Shown here: positions 8,887 through 25,306 of the stretch, in pieces
How the letters are laid out: every line of letters begins with the position of its first letter
Position numbering within the stretch: the stretch's first letter is position 1
NCBI GenBank assembly: GCA_021798335.1
Contig: JAJZMI010000216.1
Coordinates: 1 to 35,172, forward strand
Length of the DNA stretch: 35,172 bases
Origin: Pseudomonadota bacterium
GTDB lineage: Bacteria > Pseudomonadota > Gammaproteobacteria > Steroidobacterales > Steroidobacteraceae
Reading direction: 5' to 3'
Program-made: the position numbers and the translations under genes
The notes under the pieces: generated by a model
What the model was told of the DNA's origin: nothing
The model's database searches: none
Seen by the model: only the letters and a program-made list of their open reading frames with translations

Positions 8887-9749
8887 TGGCCCTCCGTCAC
8901 ACGCTCATGTCCCGCCAGATCGCGGTGGGTGCGCACTGTAACAAAGCCCCGGGCGGTCAGCGCGCCGGCGACCTGGGGCGCCTGCTCGGCGCCATGCTCG
9001 AGCAGCAGCCATCCACCGGCTGCCAGGAACCGCGGCGCGTCGCCGATGATCTCGCGCAGGCAGGCGAGGGCGTCGGGCCCTGGGGTGAGCGCCCGCCGCG
9101 GCTCATGTGCCAGCGCCGCGAGCGCCACATCGGTCGCGGCCACATAGGGTGGATTGCTCACCACCAGGTCGAATCGGCACGCAGGCAGGGCCGCGAACCA
9201 GCTGCCCTGCGCGAAATTCACGCGCTCCAGGCCGAGCGCAATGGCGTTGGCGCGCGCCACCGACAGCGCCTCGCTCGAGATGTCCGTCGCACTGACCCGC
9301 CAGCCCGGACGCTCATGCGCAAGTGCCAAGGCAATGGCCCCCGAGCCCGTACCGAGATCGACAGCGCTCGCGCAAGCCTCCGGGCGCAAGGCGAGCGCGC
9401 GCTCCACGAGCAGCTCGGTCTCGGGGCGGGGCACGAGCACGGCGGAACTGACCGCGAGCTCGAGTGTCCAGAATGCCTTGCGCTCGAGCAGATACGCCAC
9501 AGGCACCCCGGCCGCCCGGCGTGCAATCAGTGCTCTGAAGCGCTGCGCGGCCGGCTCGTGCGCCGGTTGCTCCGGGCGCGAATACACACGCGTGCGCGAG
9601 ATCCGCAAGGCGTGCGCGAGCAGCAGCTGCGCGTCCAGTTCCGGTGTCGCGCCCGGATCGGACGCGAGCGCCTCTTGCAGACGCCGCACACCCTCGGCGA
9701 GCAACGCTCCGACAGTCTGGGTCGCCGACCGGATGGCGGTTCGTGTCAT
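8868..9749 (-). CDS. prmC: Release-factor glutamine methyltransferase PrmC (HemK)
   Basis: This 293-residue SAM-dependent enzyme N5-methylates the glutamine of the GGQ motif in RF1 and RF2, raising release efficiency. The SAM-binding loop DLGTGSGAIALAL is at about residues 131-143, the substrate-binding NPPY at 199-202, and the N-terminal helical release-factor-binding domain fills the first ~90 residues. RPETE near 108 is also typical. Length is slightly above E. coli PrmC (277). Unusually, it is on the opposite strand from prfA and coupled to a cyclophilin gene. Its ATG lies 20 bases from the divergent ATG of the membrane-protein gene at 9770. Confidence 0.96.
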   Translation of the reverse strand: MTRTAIRSATQTVGALLAEGVRRLQEALASDPGATPELDAQLLLAHALRISRTRVYSRPEQPAHEPAAQRFRALIARRAAGVPVAYLLERKAFWTLELAVSSAVLVPRPETELLVERALALRPEACASAVDLGTGSGAIALALAHERPGWRVSATDISSEALSVARANAIALGLERVNFAQGSWFAALPACRFDLVVSNPPYVAATDVALAALAHEPRRALTPGPDALACLREIIGDAPRFLAAGGWLLLEHGAEQAPQVAGALTARGFVTVRTHRDLAGHERVTEGQWPAIR

Positions 9750-9757
9750 GAGACAGC

Positions 9758-9763
9758 TATCAT
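9758..9763 (+). promoter_or_regulatory. Possible -10 element for the membrane-protein gene
   Basis: TATCAT (five of six to consensus) sits in the 20-base gap between the divergent prmC and membrane-protein starts, ending 6 bases before ATG 9770. No good -35 lies 16-18 bases upstream. If real, the message would be nearly leaderless. Confidence 0.25.
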
Positions 9764-9769
9764 TTGCCG

Positions 9770-10567
9770 ATGTCCATCACACTTTACCCCCCGGCGCGTC
9801 CCCGCACCTTCCCGGAACTGCTCGACGCCAGCCTGAAGATCTTCCGAGTGTCGCTGCCGAAGTGCATGCCGTACGCCACGATCGCCATCCTGTTCGGCGA
9901 ACTCTCCACCCTCTACGACCTCGCGCGCGGCCAGCTGCTCACGCCCCGCAGCGCCGTGAACGACCCGACCTGGATCACTCTCTATTGCGGCGGCTCCGTG
10001 CTCTTTTTCGTCGTCTGGATGGCCCTGCTACTGCGCCAATCCGCCGTGGCCGCCGGCCGCCCCCCCGGCACGCGGGACCTGCTCGAGGCGCTCAAGCAGG
10101 CCCCGGCCATAGTGGCGATCTCCCTGATCGCCAGCCTCGCCGTCGCCCTGCTCATCCTTCCCCCGCTCTCGCTCGCCGAGCCGTACCGCTCGATCGTCTT
10201 CGGGGCGATGCTCGTGCCGGCGATCTACCTGTCCGTCGCGCTCTCGCTCGCCCTGCCCGCCCGCATGCTCACCGGCAAAGGGGTGGTGCAGAGCCTGCTC
10301 TACAGCCTGCGCCTGGTGCACGGCAACTGGTGGCGGGCCGCCGTGATGTACATCGCCGGTGCGGCGATCATCGCGGTGGTGTCCCTGCTCGTGGCGGTCA
10401 TGGCGGCGCTGGTCCTGCCCAATCCCGGTCATGCCGATGCCGACGCCCGCGCGGTGCTGGCCGCGGTGGCACTGGCCGTCGCCGCGATGGGACTCAACTT
10501 CTACACGGCCATCGTGCTGAGCGTATTCGGCGACCTCGAACTGCGCCGCGCCGGTCATATCGGTTGA
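9770..10567 (+). CDS. Polytopic inner-membrane protein of unknown function
   Basis: I do not recognise a firm family. The 265-residue product has a short soluble N-terminus (PPARPRTFPELLDASLKIFR) that reads as an amphipathic helix, then about six hydrophobic segments near residues 34-50, 75-92, 115-135, 142-165, 190-212 and 228-250. The plan of an amphipathic F-x-E-L-x-D-A-x-x-x-F lead-in followed by six helices recalls small membrane proteins related to YciC or the glycerophosphodiesterase membrane domain, but this is only an impression. ATG 9770 is preferred over TTG 9764. It is divergent from prmC by 20 bases and convergent with metH by 22, so it is probably transcribed alone. Confidence 0.8.
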   Translation: MSITLYPPARPRTFPELLDASLKIFRVSLPKCMPYATIAILFGELSTLYDLARGQLLTPRSAVNDPTWITLYCGGSVLFFVVWMALLLRQSAVAAGRPPGTRDLLEALKQAPAIVAISLIASLAVALLILPPLSLAEPYRSIVFGAMLVPAIYLSVALSLALPARMLTGKGVVQSLLYSLRLVHGNWWRAAVMYIAGAAIIAVVSLLVAVMAALVLPNPGHADADARAVLAAVALAVAAMGLNFYTAIVLSVFGDLELRRAGHIG

Positions 10568-10589
10568 ACCGGCGGCCAAACCCGGCGGC

Positions 10590-15343
<4,754 letters not shown>

Positions 15344-16258
15344 TCAACTCGCACGATCGAGCGCCAAGCCCGACTGGGCCGGCACGGCGGCCGCGGCCAG
15401 CACGTGCTCGCCGTCGGCCTCGATCGGGCGGATGCGCCGGCACTCGAGTCCCGCCGCGGCCAGCCGCCGCCGCAGTCGGGCAATCGGATGCTCGATAACT
15501 CGCGCAGATCCCGGCAGCGCCGACTCATAACGCTCGAACAGCCACAGCCTGCCGCCCACCGACAGGGCGGCCCGCGCGGCCCCGAGCAGCGCCTCGGGCA
15601 CACCGCCGGCGCGCGTGATTTGATCGATCACCACCGCATCGAACGGCTGTCCCATGCGCTGCAAATCCCCCGGGGCCAGCGTTTCGCTGCTGGCGGTCTG
15701 AGCGATTCGGCACATCCGCTGCGCACCCTCGGTGGCGGCCCGGGCCGCCTGCGCCGCGCGCCGTGAATGCACCAGCACCGCGCACCGGCCGCTCTGGCGG
15801 GCCACCTCGAGCAGCTGCGGGTGCTCGAGGCCCACGAACAGCACACTTGCCGGCCGGGGATTCATTTCAAGCTCGAGGACCGCGCGCAACTCGCGGGCGA
15901 GGCGGGAGGCCGCCGCGGCGCCCGCACCGGCCTTTCCCTGCGACCGGGCACGCTGTCGATCGCGCACCAGCGACGGATCCGAGCGATCGAGCTGTCCGAG
16001 CAGCCCTCGGGCAAAATTGGCCGCGGGTGTGCCGTGGGCCATGCGGTAGTGCACCCACTGCCCCTGACGGACCCGTTCGAGGAGGCCAGCTTCGGTCAGG
16101 ATCCGCAGGTGCCTGGAGACTCGAGGCTCGCTCTGAGCGAGCACCTGCGCCAGATCGGACACACTGAGATCCTGCCCGGCACACAGTCCCAGCAGACGCA
16201 ACCGCGTCGGCTCCGCGGCAGCCCGCAGCCAGCTCATCAACTCGCGCGACTCAGTCAC
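15344..16258 (-). CDS. ArsR-family regulator with methyltransferase-like C-terminal domain (SahR-like)
   Basis: A 304-residue protein with an N-terminal winged helix (residues ~8-75: AAEPTRLRLLGL, SVSDLAQVL, SEPRVSRHLRIL) of the ArsR type without obvious metal-binding cysteine pairs, an Ala/Arg-rich linker, and a C-terminal domain (~130-300) resembling a Class I methyltransferase. SahR, the S-adenosylhomocysteine-responsive regulator of methionine-cycle genes in Proteobacteria, is the family known to me that pairs an ArsR helix-turn-helix with such genes, and the metF-metH neighbourhood fits. The SAM-binding loop is abnormal: VLFVGLEHPQ at 139-148 replaces the usual glycine-rich motif, so catalysis is doubtful. 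The start is GTG 16258; ATG 16237 (MSWLRAAAEPTR) is a real alternative. It probably controls its own operon. Confidence 0.8.
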   Translation of the reverse strand: MTESRELMSWLRAAAEPTRLRLLGLCAGQDLSVSDLAQVLAQSEPRVSRHLRILTEAGLLERVRQGQWVHYRMAHGTPAANFARGLLGQLDRSDPSLVRDRQRARSQGKAGAGAAAASRLARELRAVLELEMNPRPASVLFVGLEHPQLLEVARQSGRCAVLVHSRRAAQAARAATEGAQRMCRIAQTASSETLAPGDLQRMGQPFDAVVIDQITRAGGVPEALLGAARAALSVGGRLWLFERYESALPGSARVIEHPIARLRRRLAAAGLECRRIRPIEADGEHVLAAAAVPAQSGLALDRAS

Positions 16259-16273
16259 CTGTCATTCAAGAGT

Positions 16274-16303
16274 TGCATAAATCTTTAAATGTAGTTTAAT
16301 GCA
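16274..16303. promoter_or_regulatory. Candidate operator/promoter region of the regulator-metF-metH operon
   Basis: The 107 bases between hslO and the regulator are sharply AT-rich compared with the surroundings. They hold an inverted repeat TGCAT (16274-16278) ... ATGCA (16299-16303) flanking an A/T-rich core, 16-45 bases before the GTG start. ArsR-family proteins bind imperfect palindromes over their own promoters, so this is a reasonable operator. I cannot match it to a published SahR motif from memory. Confidence 0.4.
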
Positions 16304-16327
16304 GTGATCGGGCCCTGTAAATGAGAT

Positions 16328-16345
16328 TTCAATTCAAGGATTGAA
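16328..16345. repeat. Short inverted repeat upstream of the regulator gene
   Basis: Perfect 6-base arms TTCAAT and ATTGAA are separated by 6 bases, 70-87 bases upstream of the regulator start and about 20 bases beyond the hslO stop. It could be a second protein-binding site. It lacks the GC stem and T run of a terminator for hslO. Confidence 0.35.
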
Positions 16346-16365
16346 CAGCGTTCCCGGCGAACGGC

Positions 16366-17283
16366 TCAGTGGATCAGTGCAGGCGCCTCGCCCGTGCCCG
16401 GGTGGGTGAACAGCGCATCGACGGCATCCGCGTCGAACCGGTACGGCCGGCCGCAGAACTCACACGTGACGGTCACAGCGCCCTGCTCCGCCAAGATGCT
16501 CCGGACTTCCTGCGGCCCGAGCGCACGCAGCAACGAAGTCACCCGGCCCTCACCGCAGCGACATTCGAAGGCGACCGGACTTGCGTGGAACAGCCGCACG
16601 TCATGTGCCGGCAACAAGCCGCCGAGCAACGACTCGGCCGGCTGATCGAGCAGCGCCACCGACCCGAGCCGCGCAACGGCCCGCTGCGCCGCAGGCCACG
16701 CGGAAGATGACTGGATGCGATCGGTGCCGGGCAATTTCTGCACCAGCAGGCCGGCGCAGCGCCCCGCATCACCCGCCAGACGCACGCGCGTCGGCAATTG
16801 CTCGGAAGCGTTGAAATAGGCTTCCAGTGATTCGGCCAGGGACGCGCCCGCGAGCGGCACGATGCCCTGATAGCGCAGGTTGTGCTCGTCGGCCTCGACG
16901 GTCACCGTGAATCGACCGCCGCCGCCGGTCAGCATCCGCAATCCCTCGCCTCGGGCAAGCTCGCCCGGGATCGTCGCCGCAAGCGCTGGGTCATGGTGCG
17001 CGATGGCGCGCACACGAAACTGATGCGTGCATTGGGCCACCATCAGGCGGACCGCGCCCTCGCCGTTCAGTTGCAGAGTCAGCCGGCCCTGGAACTTCAG
17101 CGTAGCCGCCAGGAGGACCGATGCGGCCACTGCCTCGCCCAGCAGCGCCCGCACCGCGGGTGGGTATTCGCCATTGGCACACAGCTCACGCCAAGCCGCG
17201 CCCAAATGCACCCATTGGCCGCGCACGGACTGGTTCTCGACGACGAAACGGCGCACCGCATCATAACCGGAGTCGGCATCCAT
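16366..17283 (-). CDS. hslO: Redox-activated chaperone Hsp33
   Basis: This 305-residue cytoplasmic holdase is switched on when oxidation and heat release zinc from four C-terminal cysteines. These are present as CRC (Cys241, Cys243) and CEFC (Cys274, Cys277), the classic CxC...CxxC switch. The substrate-binding N-terminal domain shows TLKFQGRLTLQLNG and the linker region follows near 180-235. ATG 17283 has a GGGGG stretch just upstream; an ATG six codons earlier is less likely. It lies 31 bases after gatB on the same strand and may be read through from gatCAB, while its own downstream gap carries the regulator's promoter. Confidence 0.96.
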   Translation of the reverse strand: MDADSGYDAVRRFVVENQSVRGQWVHLGAAWRELCANGEYPPAVRALLGEAVAASVLLAATLKFQGRLTLQLNGEGAVRLMVAQCTHQFRVRAIAHHDPALAATIPGELARGEGLRMLTGGGGRFTVTVEADEHNLRYQGIVPLAGASLAESLEAYFNASEQLPTRVRLAGDAGRCAGLLVQKLPGTDRIQSSSAWPAAQRAVARLGSVALLDQPAESLLGGLLPAHDVRLFHASPVAFECRCGEGRVTSLLRALGPQEVRSILAEQGAVTVTCEFCGRPYRFDADAVDALFTHPGTGEAPALIH

Positions 17284-17314
17284 GCCCCCAGGATGGGGCA
17301 TCCGCCCCGGCGAC

Positions 17315-18805
17315 TCAACCCGGAAGCTTCTCTTTCAGCAGAGCGTTGAGCTGAGCCGGATTCGCCTTGCCCTGCGTCGCCTTCATCACTTGCCCGACGA
17401 AGAAGCCGAACAGCTTGTCTTTCCCGGCGCGGAATTCGGCGAGCTGGGCCGGATGGTGGGCCATGACTTCTTCGATGGCGCGCTCAATCGCTGCGGTGTC
17501 GGTGATCTGCTGCAGCCCCCTCGAAGCAATGACCTCATCGGCACTTGCCCCGCTCGCCCACATCACCTCGAACACTTCCTTGGCGATCTTGCCGGAAATC
17601 GTCCCATCCGCGATGCGCGCCAGCAGGCCGGCCAGGCGCTCGGCGGAAAGCTTGCCGGCGCCGATCTCCAGTCCGTCCTTGTGCAGCGCGGCGGCGAGCT
17701 CGCCCATGACCCAGTTCGCCGCCAGCTTTGACTGCCCAGGCACGGTGCGCGTTACGGCCTCGTAATAATCGGCGAGCTCGCGGCTGGCAGTCAGCACTCC
17801 CGCGTCGTAGTCGGACAGGCCGTACTGCGCGCTGAAGCGCGCCGCCTTCGCATCGGGCAGCTCGGGCAGCTCGGCGCGCACGGCCTCGATATAGGCCGCC
17901 TCAAGCTCGAGCGGCAGCAGATCCGGGTCGGGGAAGTAACGGTAATCGTTGGCCTCCTCCTTCGAGCGCATCGAGCGCGTCTCGCCCCTGTCCGGATCGA
18001 ACAGGCGCGTTTCCTGAATCACCTTGCCGCCGGACTCGATCAGCTCGATCTGACGAGCGACCTCGTATTGGATCGCCTTCTCCACATAGCGGAACGAATT
18101 GACGTTCTTGATCTCGGTGCGGGTTCCGAGCTTCTCCGACCCCGCCGGCCGCACCGAAACATTCGCGTCGCAGCGGAACGAGCCCTCCTGCATGTTCCCG
18201 TCGCAGATCTCGAGATAGCGCACCAGCGTGTGCACCTTCTTCATGTAGGCGACGGCCTCCCGGGCCGAGCGCATCTGCGGCTCCGACACGATCTCCAGCA
18301 GCGGCGTCCCGGCGCGATTCAAATCGATGCCGGTCAAGCCCGCGAGGCCCTCGTGCAACGACTTGCCGGCATCTTCCTCCAGGTGCGCGCGCGTCACTCC
18401 GATGCGCTTGCGCGAGCCGTCCTCGAGCACGATCTCGAGGGTCCCCCCCGCCACGATCGGCAGCTCGTACTGGCTGATCTGATAACCCTTCGGCAAGTCC
18501 GGGTAGAAGTAGTTCTTGCGCGCGAACACCGACTGGCGCGCGATCTGCGCGCCGATGGCGAGCCCGAAGCGCACCGCCATCCGCACCGCCTCGGCATTGA
18601 GCACGGGCAGCACCCCGGGATAGCCGAGATCGACCAGGCAAGCCTGGGTGTTGGGCGGCGCGCCATAGGCCGTCGCGGCACCGGAGAAGATCTTCGAGCG
18701 TGTGGCCAGCTGGGCATGGATCTCCAGCCCGATCACCGTTTCCCATGCATCGCCCTGCCGCCGGCCCGCCTCCGCCGAGACCGGCGTTCCGAGATGGATA
18801 TTCAT
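17315..18805 (-). CDS. gatB: Asp-tRNA(Asn)/Glu-tRNA(Gln) amidotransferase subunit B
   Basis: This 496-residue subunit binds the misacylated tRNA and activates the Glu or Asp for amidation. The kinase-like domain begins [12 protein letters not shown], with FCC-type signatures such as [44 protein letters not shown] and [12 protein letters not shown]. The YqeY-like tRNA-binding domain lies after residue ~330 and ends [20 protein letters not shown] 18805 ([10 protein letters not shown]) is about 20 residues before the conserved core; the longer frame upstream only overlaps gatA. The ribosome binding site is weak. It follows gatA after 58 bases. Confidence 0.97.
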   Translation of the reverse strand: MNIHLGTPVSAEAGRRQGDAWETVIGLEIHAQLATRSKIFSGAATAYGAPPNTQACLVDLGYPGVLPVLNAEAVRMAVRFGLAIGAQIARQSVFARKNYFYPDLPKGYQISQYELPIVAGGTLEIVLEDGSRKRIGVTRAHLEEDAGKSLHEGLAGLTGIDLNRAGTPLLEIVSEPQMRSAREAVAYMKKVHTLVRYLEICDGNMQEGSFRCDANVSVRPAGSEKLGTRTEIKNVNSFRYVEKAIQYEVARQIELIESGGKVIQETRLFDPDRGETRSMRSKEEANDYRYFPDPDLLPLELEAAYIEAVRAELPELPDAKAARFSAQYGLSDYDAGVLTASRELADYYEAVTRTVPGQSKLAANWVMGELAAALHKDGLEIGAGKLSAERLAGLLARIADGTISGKIAKEVFEVMWASGASADEVIASRGLQQITDTAAIERAIEEVMAHHPAQLAEFRAGKDKLFGFFVGQVMKATQGKANPAQLNALLKEKLPG

Positions 18806-18863
18806 CAGGGAATCCCCGCGCGCCAGCCGCCGGTGTCCACCCCGGTCGCTCCCGACGAACGTG

Positions 18864-21805
<2,942 letters not shown>

Positions 21806-21817
21806 CCGGCGCACGCC

Positions 21818-22831
21818 GTGGCCGGTTTCGGCACCCGGAGCGGATCACCGCATGGCCGCGGGGGCATCCCCGGCTTTCGCTTCACGCTCTACGCCCTGGC
21901 TTCCGTCGCGCTCATGGTGCTCGACCAGCGCACCGATTGGCTGCGCCACATCCGCTTCGTGTCGCAGGGGCTCGCGTATCCGATCGAAGTCGCGGTGAAC
22001 TCCCCGATTGCCGCGTGGCATTCCCTCGAGAGCTCGTTCGCATCGCGCCGCGAGCTCGAGGCCGAGAATCGGCACCTGCGCACGCAAGTGCGCAATCTGA
22101 AGATACGCACCTTGCGCTTCGATGCCCTCGTACAGGAGAACGCCGCGCTGATCGGCCTGAAGAAAGCGCTGCCGCCGGTCGCCGAGCGCTGGCTGCCGGC
22201 CGACATCGTCGATATCCAGCTCAGCCGGTTGCGCCAGCGAATCCTGATCGACCGGGGCACGGTCAATGGCGTCTTCCGCAATCAGGCCGTACTCGATGAC
22301 TACGGCATCGTCGGGCAGACCATGCAGGTCGGCCCCTGGAGCGCCACGGTACTGCTGATCACCGATCCGGACAGCGACCTGCCGGTGCAGGTCGAGCGTA
22401 CCGGACTGCGCACCATCGCCGTCGGCACGGGCGATCCGGATACGATCGCACTGCCCTACCTGCCGGCGAACGCCGACGTCCGGGTGGGCGACGTGCTCGT
22501 CACCTCGGGCCTCGGCGGAGTCTTCCCCGCCGGATATCCGGTGGCCCGGGTGAGCCGCATACAGCGCGGCGCGGTCCAACCGATGAGCCAGGTGCTGGCG
22601 ACACCGTTCGCGCACCTGCAGACGGACCGTGAAGTGATGTTGCTCTGGTTCCGTCGCGACTCACCGGCCGCGCCGCTGCGCGAGAGCGGCGGACAGCTGC
22701 GCGTGGGCACCCCGGGCGCACAGCCGCTGCCGGCGCCGCCGCGACCGGCCGCGCCCGCCCCAGGCAAGCGCGCCGCACAAGCGCCACCGAGCACCCCACC
22801 CGCCGGGCCGGCGCAACGGCCTCATCCATGA
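21818..22831 (+). CDS. mreC: Rod-shape-determining protein MreC
   Basis: A 337-residue bitopic inner-membrane protein that activates PBP2-RodA from the periplasm. One transmembrane segment lies near residues 21-37, followed by a coiled coil (RRELEAENRHLRTQVRNLKI) and the beta-rich core (IDRGTVNGVFRNQAVLD, GIVGQTMQVGPWSATVLLITD). The C-terminal ~50 residues are a proline/alanine-rich tail of low complexity. The start is GTG 21818. The stop overlaps the mreD ATG by four bases. Confidence 0.96.
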   Translation: MAGFGTRSGSPHGRGGIPGFRFTLYALASVALMVLDQRTDWLRHIRFVSQGLAYPIEVAVNSPIAAWHSLESSFASRRELEAENRHLRTQVRNLKIRTLRFDALVQENAALIGLKKALPPVAERWLPADIVDIQLSRLRQRILIDRGTVNGVFRNQAVLDDYGIVGQTMQVGPWSATVLLITDPDSDLPVQVERTGLRTIAVGTGDPDTIALPYLPANADVRVGDVLVTSGLGGVFPAGYPVARVSRIQRGAVQPMSQVLATPFAHLQTDREVMLLWFRRDSPAAPLRESGGQLRVGTPGAQPLPAPPRPAAPAPGKRAAQAPPSTPPAGPAQRPHP

Positions 22832-23301
22832 GGACCTCGGCGCGCATGGCGATATTCAAATCGGTGCTCATCGCACTGATCCTGACGCTGGTGCCGTTGC
22901 CCGCGTGGCTGGCGATCATCCGGCCGGACTTCGTGGTCCTGGCCGTCCTCTATTGGTCGATCCAGGCGCCGCGCAGCGGCGGGATCGGCCTCGGCTGGAT
23001 GTGCGGACTGATTCTCGATGTCTTCCAGGGATCTGTGCTGGGCGAGCACGCGCTCGCCGTGGCGCTGGTTGCCTATCTCGGCATTCGCGAGCATCAGCGC
23101 ATCCGCACCAAGCCCCTCCTGCAGCAGTCGCTGGCGGTGCTGGCGGTGCTGGCACTGTATGAATTCGTGTTGTGGGCCATCGACGGCTGGAGCGGACACC
23201 CGCTGAACACCGCTTTGCGCTGGGTGCCGGCCCTCACCGGCGCAATGCTCTGGCCGGTCGTCGCGCCGCTTCTGGCCCGCTCCTACCGCCCCCGCGGCTG
23301 A
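22828..23301 (+). CDS. mreD: Rod-shape-determining protein MreD
   Basis: This 157-residue polytopic inner-membrane partner of MreC has about five hydrophobic segments and the family stretch RPDFVVLAVLYWSIQAPRSGGIG followed by GLILDVFQGSVLGEHAL. Length is typical. It starts within the mreC stop codon (ATGA) and ends 16 bases before mrdA. Confidence 0.94.
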   Translation: MRTSARMAIFKSVLIALILTLVPLPAWLAIIRPDFVVLAVLYWSIQAPRSGGIGLGWMCGLILDVFQGSVLGEHALAVALVAYLGIREHQRIRTKPLLQQSLAVLAVLALYEFVLWAIDGWSGHPLNTALRWVPALTGAMLWPVVAPLLARSYRPRG

Positions 23302-23317
23302 CGGCCGCCGCTCCGGA

Positions 23318-25306
23318 ATGTCCCCCGTCCGCATCAAGGATAATTGGCGCGAGCAGCGGATATTCGTGCGCCGCGTGTGGTTCGTCACGGCCTTGATGGT
23401 GATCGCGGCCATCGCCGTGTTCGCGCGGCTGTACTACCTGCAGGTGCTGCGCCAGCACTACTATGAAGACCTATCGGTCGCCAACGGCGTGCGCACCGTG
23501 CCGATCCCGGCCGCCCGCGGCCTGATCGTGGACCGCAACGGGCAGATCATGGCCTCGAATCGGCCGACCTTCGAGCTGCAGCTCACGCCCGATGAGGTAC
23601 CGGATCTGCGCGGCTCGCTCCAACGTCTGGCCAAGCTCGCGCTGGTGCGTGAGAGCGACATCCCGGAACTGATCCGCGCGATCAAATCGCAGCTCAGCTT
23701 CGATCCAGTGCCGATCCGCGTGCAGCTGTCGGAATCGCAGGTCGCGCGCTTCGCGGTGCACCGCTTCGAATTTCCGGGCATCAATATCAGTCCGCAGCAA
23801 TCCCGCTGGTATCCGCTCAAGAACCTCGGGGTGTTCGCGATCGGCTACGTGGGCCCGATCAGCGCCAGTGAGCTCGCGCACATCAATCAGGCCGCCTATG
23901 CCGGCACCGCGCTGATCGGCAAGTCCGGCATCGAGGCGCAATACGAGCACGTCCTGCACGGGACCAACGGCTATCGGCAGGTTCTGGTCAACGCCCTCGG
24001 CCGCGAGGTGCGCCGGCCGGGCGTGCTCGCCCGCCAGCTGCATGAGAAGCCGCCGGTGCCGGGCGATGACGTCATTGTCTCGCTCGACTTGAAAATCCAG
24101 CGGTTGGCCGAAAAGCTGCTCAAGGGGCAGGACGGTGCGGTGGTAGCGCTCAATCCCTGGAACGGCAACGTCATTGCCCTGGCGAGCTCCCCGACGTTCA
24201 ATCCCAACCTCTTCGCCCGCGGAATCAGCGAGAAGCAGTACCTGGCGCTGGTAAACAATCCCGACAATCCGCTGTTCGACCGGGCCCTACGCTCGCAGCT
24301 GCCCATCGGCTCGACGATCAAGCCGGCGATCGCCCTCGGGGCCCTGACCGAGGGGGTGCTCAATCCCACCAAGCGGATCTATGCCGGCTCCGACTGGCAC
24401 CTGCCCGGGAGCGACCACATGTTCCACAACTACAAGCACGAGGTGTGCGGCCGGATCGGCCTGAACATGGCCATCATCATGTCGTGCGATGTGTACTTCT
24501 ACCAGGTGGCCTACAAGATGGGCATCGAGCGGCTCGGAGCCTGGCTGCCGAACTTCGGGTTCGGCAAACCGACCGGCATCGACATCCCCGGTGAGCAATC
24601 CGGGCTCGTCCCCACACCCGCGTGGATGGCGAAACATTATCCGCACGGCTACGGCTGGTACCCGGGAGACACGGTGATTCTCGGCATCGGCCAGGGCACG
24701 TTTCTGGCGACGCCGCTGCAGCTCGCACACTACGCCGGCATACTCGCCACTCGCGGCCTGAGCTACCGGCCACGCCTTGCGACGGGTCTGCGCAACCCGC
24801 TCACGCACAAGATCCACTGGAAACGACCCGTCCTCGACGGCAATCTCACCATGATCAGCCGCAGCTCCTGGCAGGTGGTCATCAAGGCCATGCACGGGGT
24901 GACCACCAATCCGCGCGGCACGGCCTACTGGGACATGATCAACGCCACTTATCCCATCGCCGCCAAGACCGGCACCGCGCAATTGACGCGCGAGGAGGCA
25001 AACGGCGACTACAATTTGAAGGCAACGCCGACGAAGCTGCGTGACGACTCCTGGTTCATCGCCTTTGCGCCCCTGTACAAGCCGCGGATCGCGATTGCCG
25101 TGCTGGTCGAGCATGCCGGCGCGGGCGCGCGGGCCGCGGGGCCGATTGCCATGAAGATCCTGAATGCCTATCTGTTGGGCCCGAACGGCAAGCTGCTGCC
25201 GGCCACACCCCGTGCGCGCTATTCCATGCCGCGCGACATCACGCCGCGCGTCACTGCGGGCGTCGATCCGACGCTGACCGCGACGGAGCGCGCCGCCCAG
25301 CCATGA
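23318..25306 (+). CDS. mrdA: Penicillin-binding protein 2 (elongation transpeptidase)
   Basis: This 662-residue class B PBP cross-links new sidewall peptidoglycan together with RodA. One N-terminal transmembrane helix lies near residues 20-38, then the pedestal domain (IPAARGLIVDRNGQIMASN) and the transpeptidase domain. The active-site SxxK is GSTIKP with Ser332 and Lys335, the second motif SCD is at 389-391, and KTGT starts at Lys550. These match E. coli PBP2, which has SSD in the second motif. The C-terminus is a short extension after the last helix. Its stop overlaps the rodA start, consistent with 1:1 production. Confidence 0.97.
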   Translation: MSPVRIKDNWREQRIFVRRVWFVTALMVIAAIAVFARLYYLQVLRQHYYEDLSVANGVRTVPIPAARGLIVDRNGQIMASNRPTFELQLTPDEVPDLRGSLQRLAKLALVRESDIPELIRAIKSQLSFDPVPIRVQLSESQVARFAVHRFEFPGINISPQQSRWYPLKNLGVFAIGYVGPISASELAHINQAAYAGTALIGKSGIEAQYEHVLHGTNGYRQVLVNALGREVRRPGVLARQLHEKPPVPGDDVIVSLDLKIQRLAEKLLKGQDGAVVALNPWNGNVIALASSPTFNPNLFARGISEKQYLALVNNPDNPLFDRALRSQLPIGSTIKPAIALGALTEGVLNPTKRIYAGSDWHLPGSDHMFHNYKHEVCGRIGLNMAIIMSCDVYFYQVAYKMGIERLGAWLPNFGFGKPTGIDIPGEQSGLVPTPAWMAKHYPHGYGWYPGDTVILGIGQGTFLATPLQLAHYAGILATRGLSYRPRLATGLRNPLTHKIHWKRPVLDGNLTMISRSSWQVVIKAMHGVTTNPRGTAYWDMINATYPIAAKTGTAQLTREEANGDYNLKATPTKLRDDSWFIAFAPLYKPRIAIAVLVEHAGAGARAAGPIAMKILNAYLLGPNGKLLPATPRARYSMPRDITPRVTAGVDPTLTATERAAQP

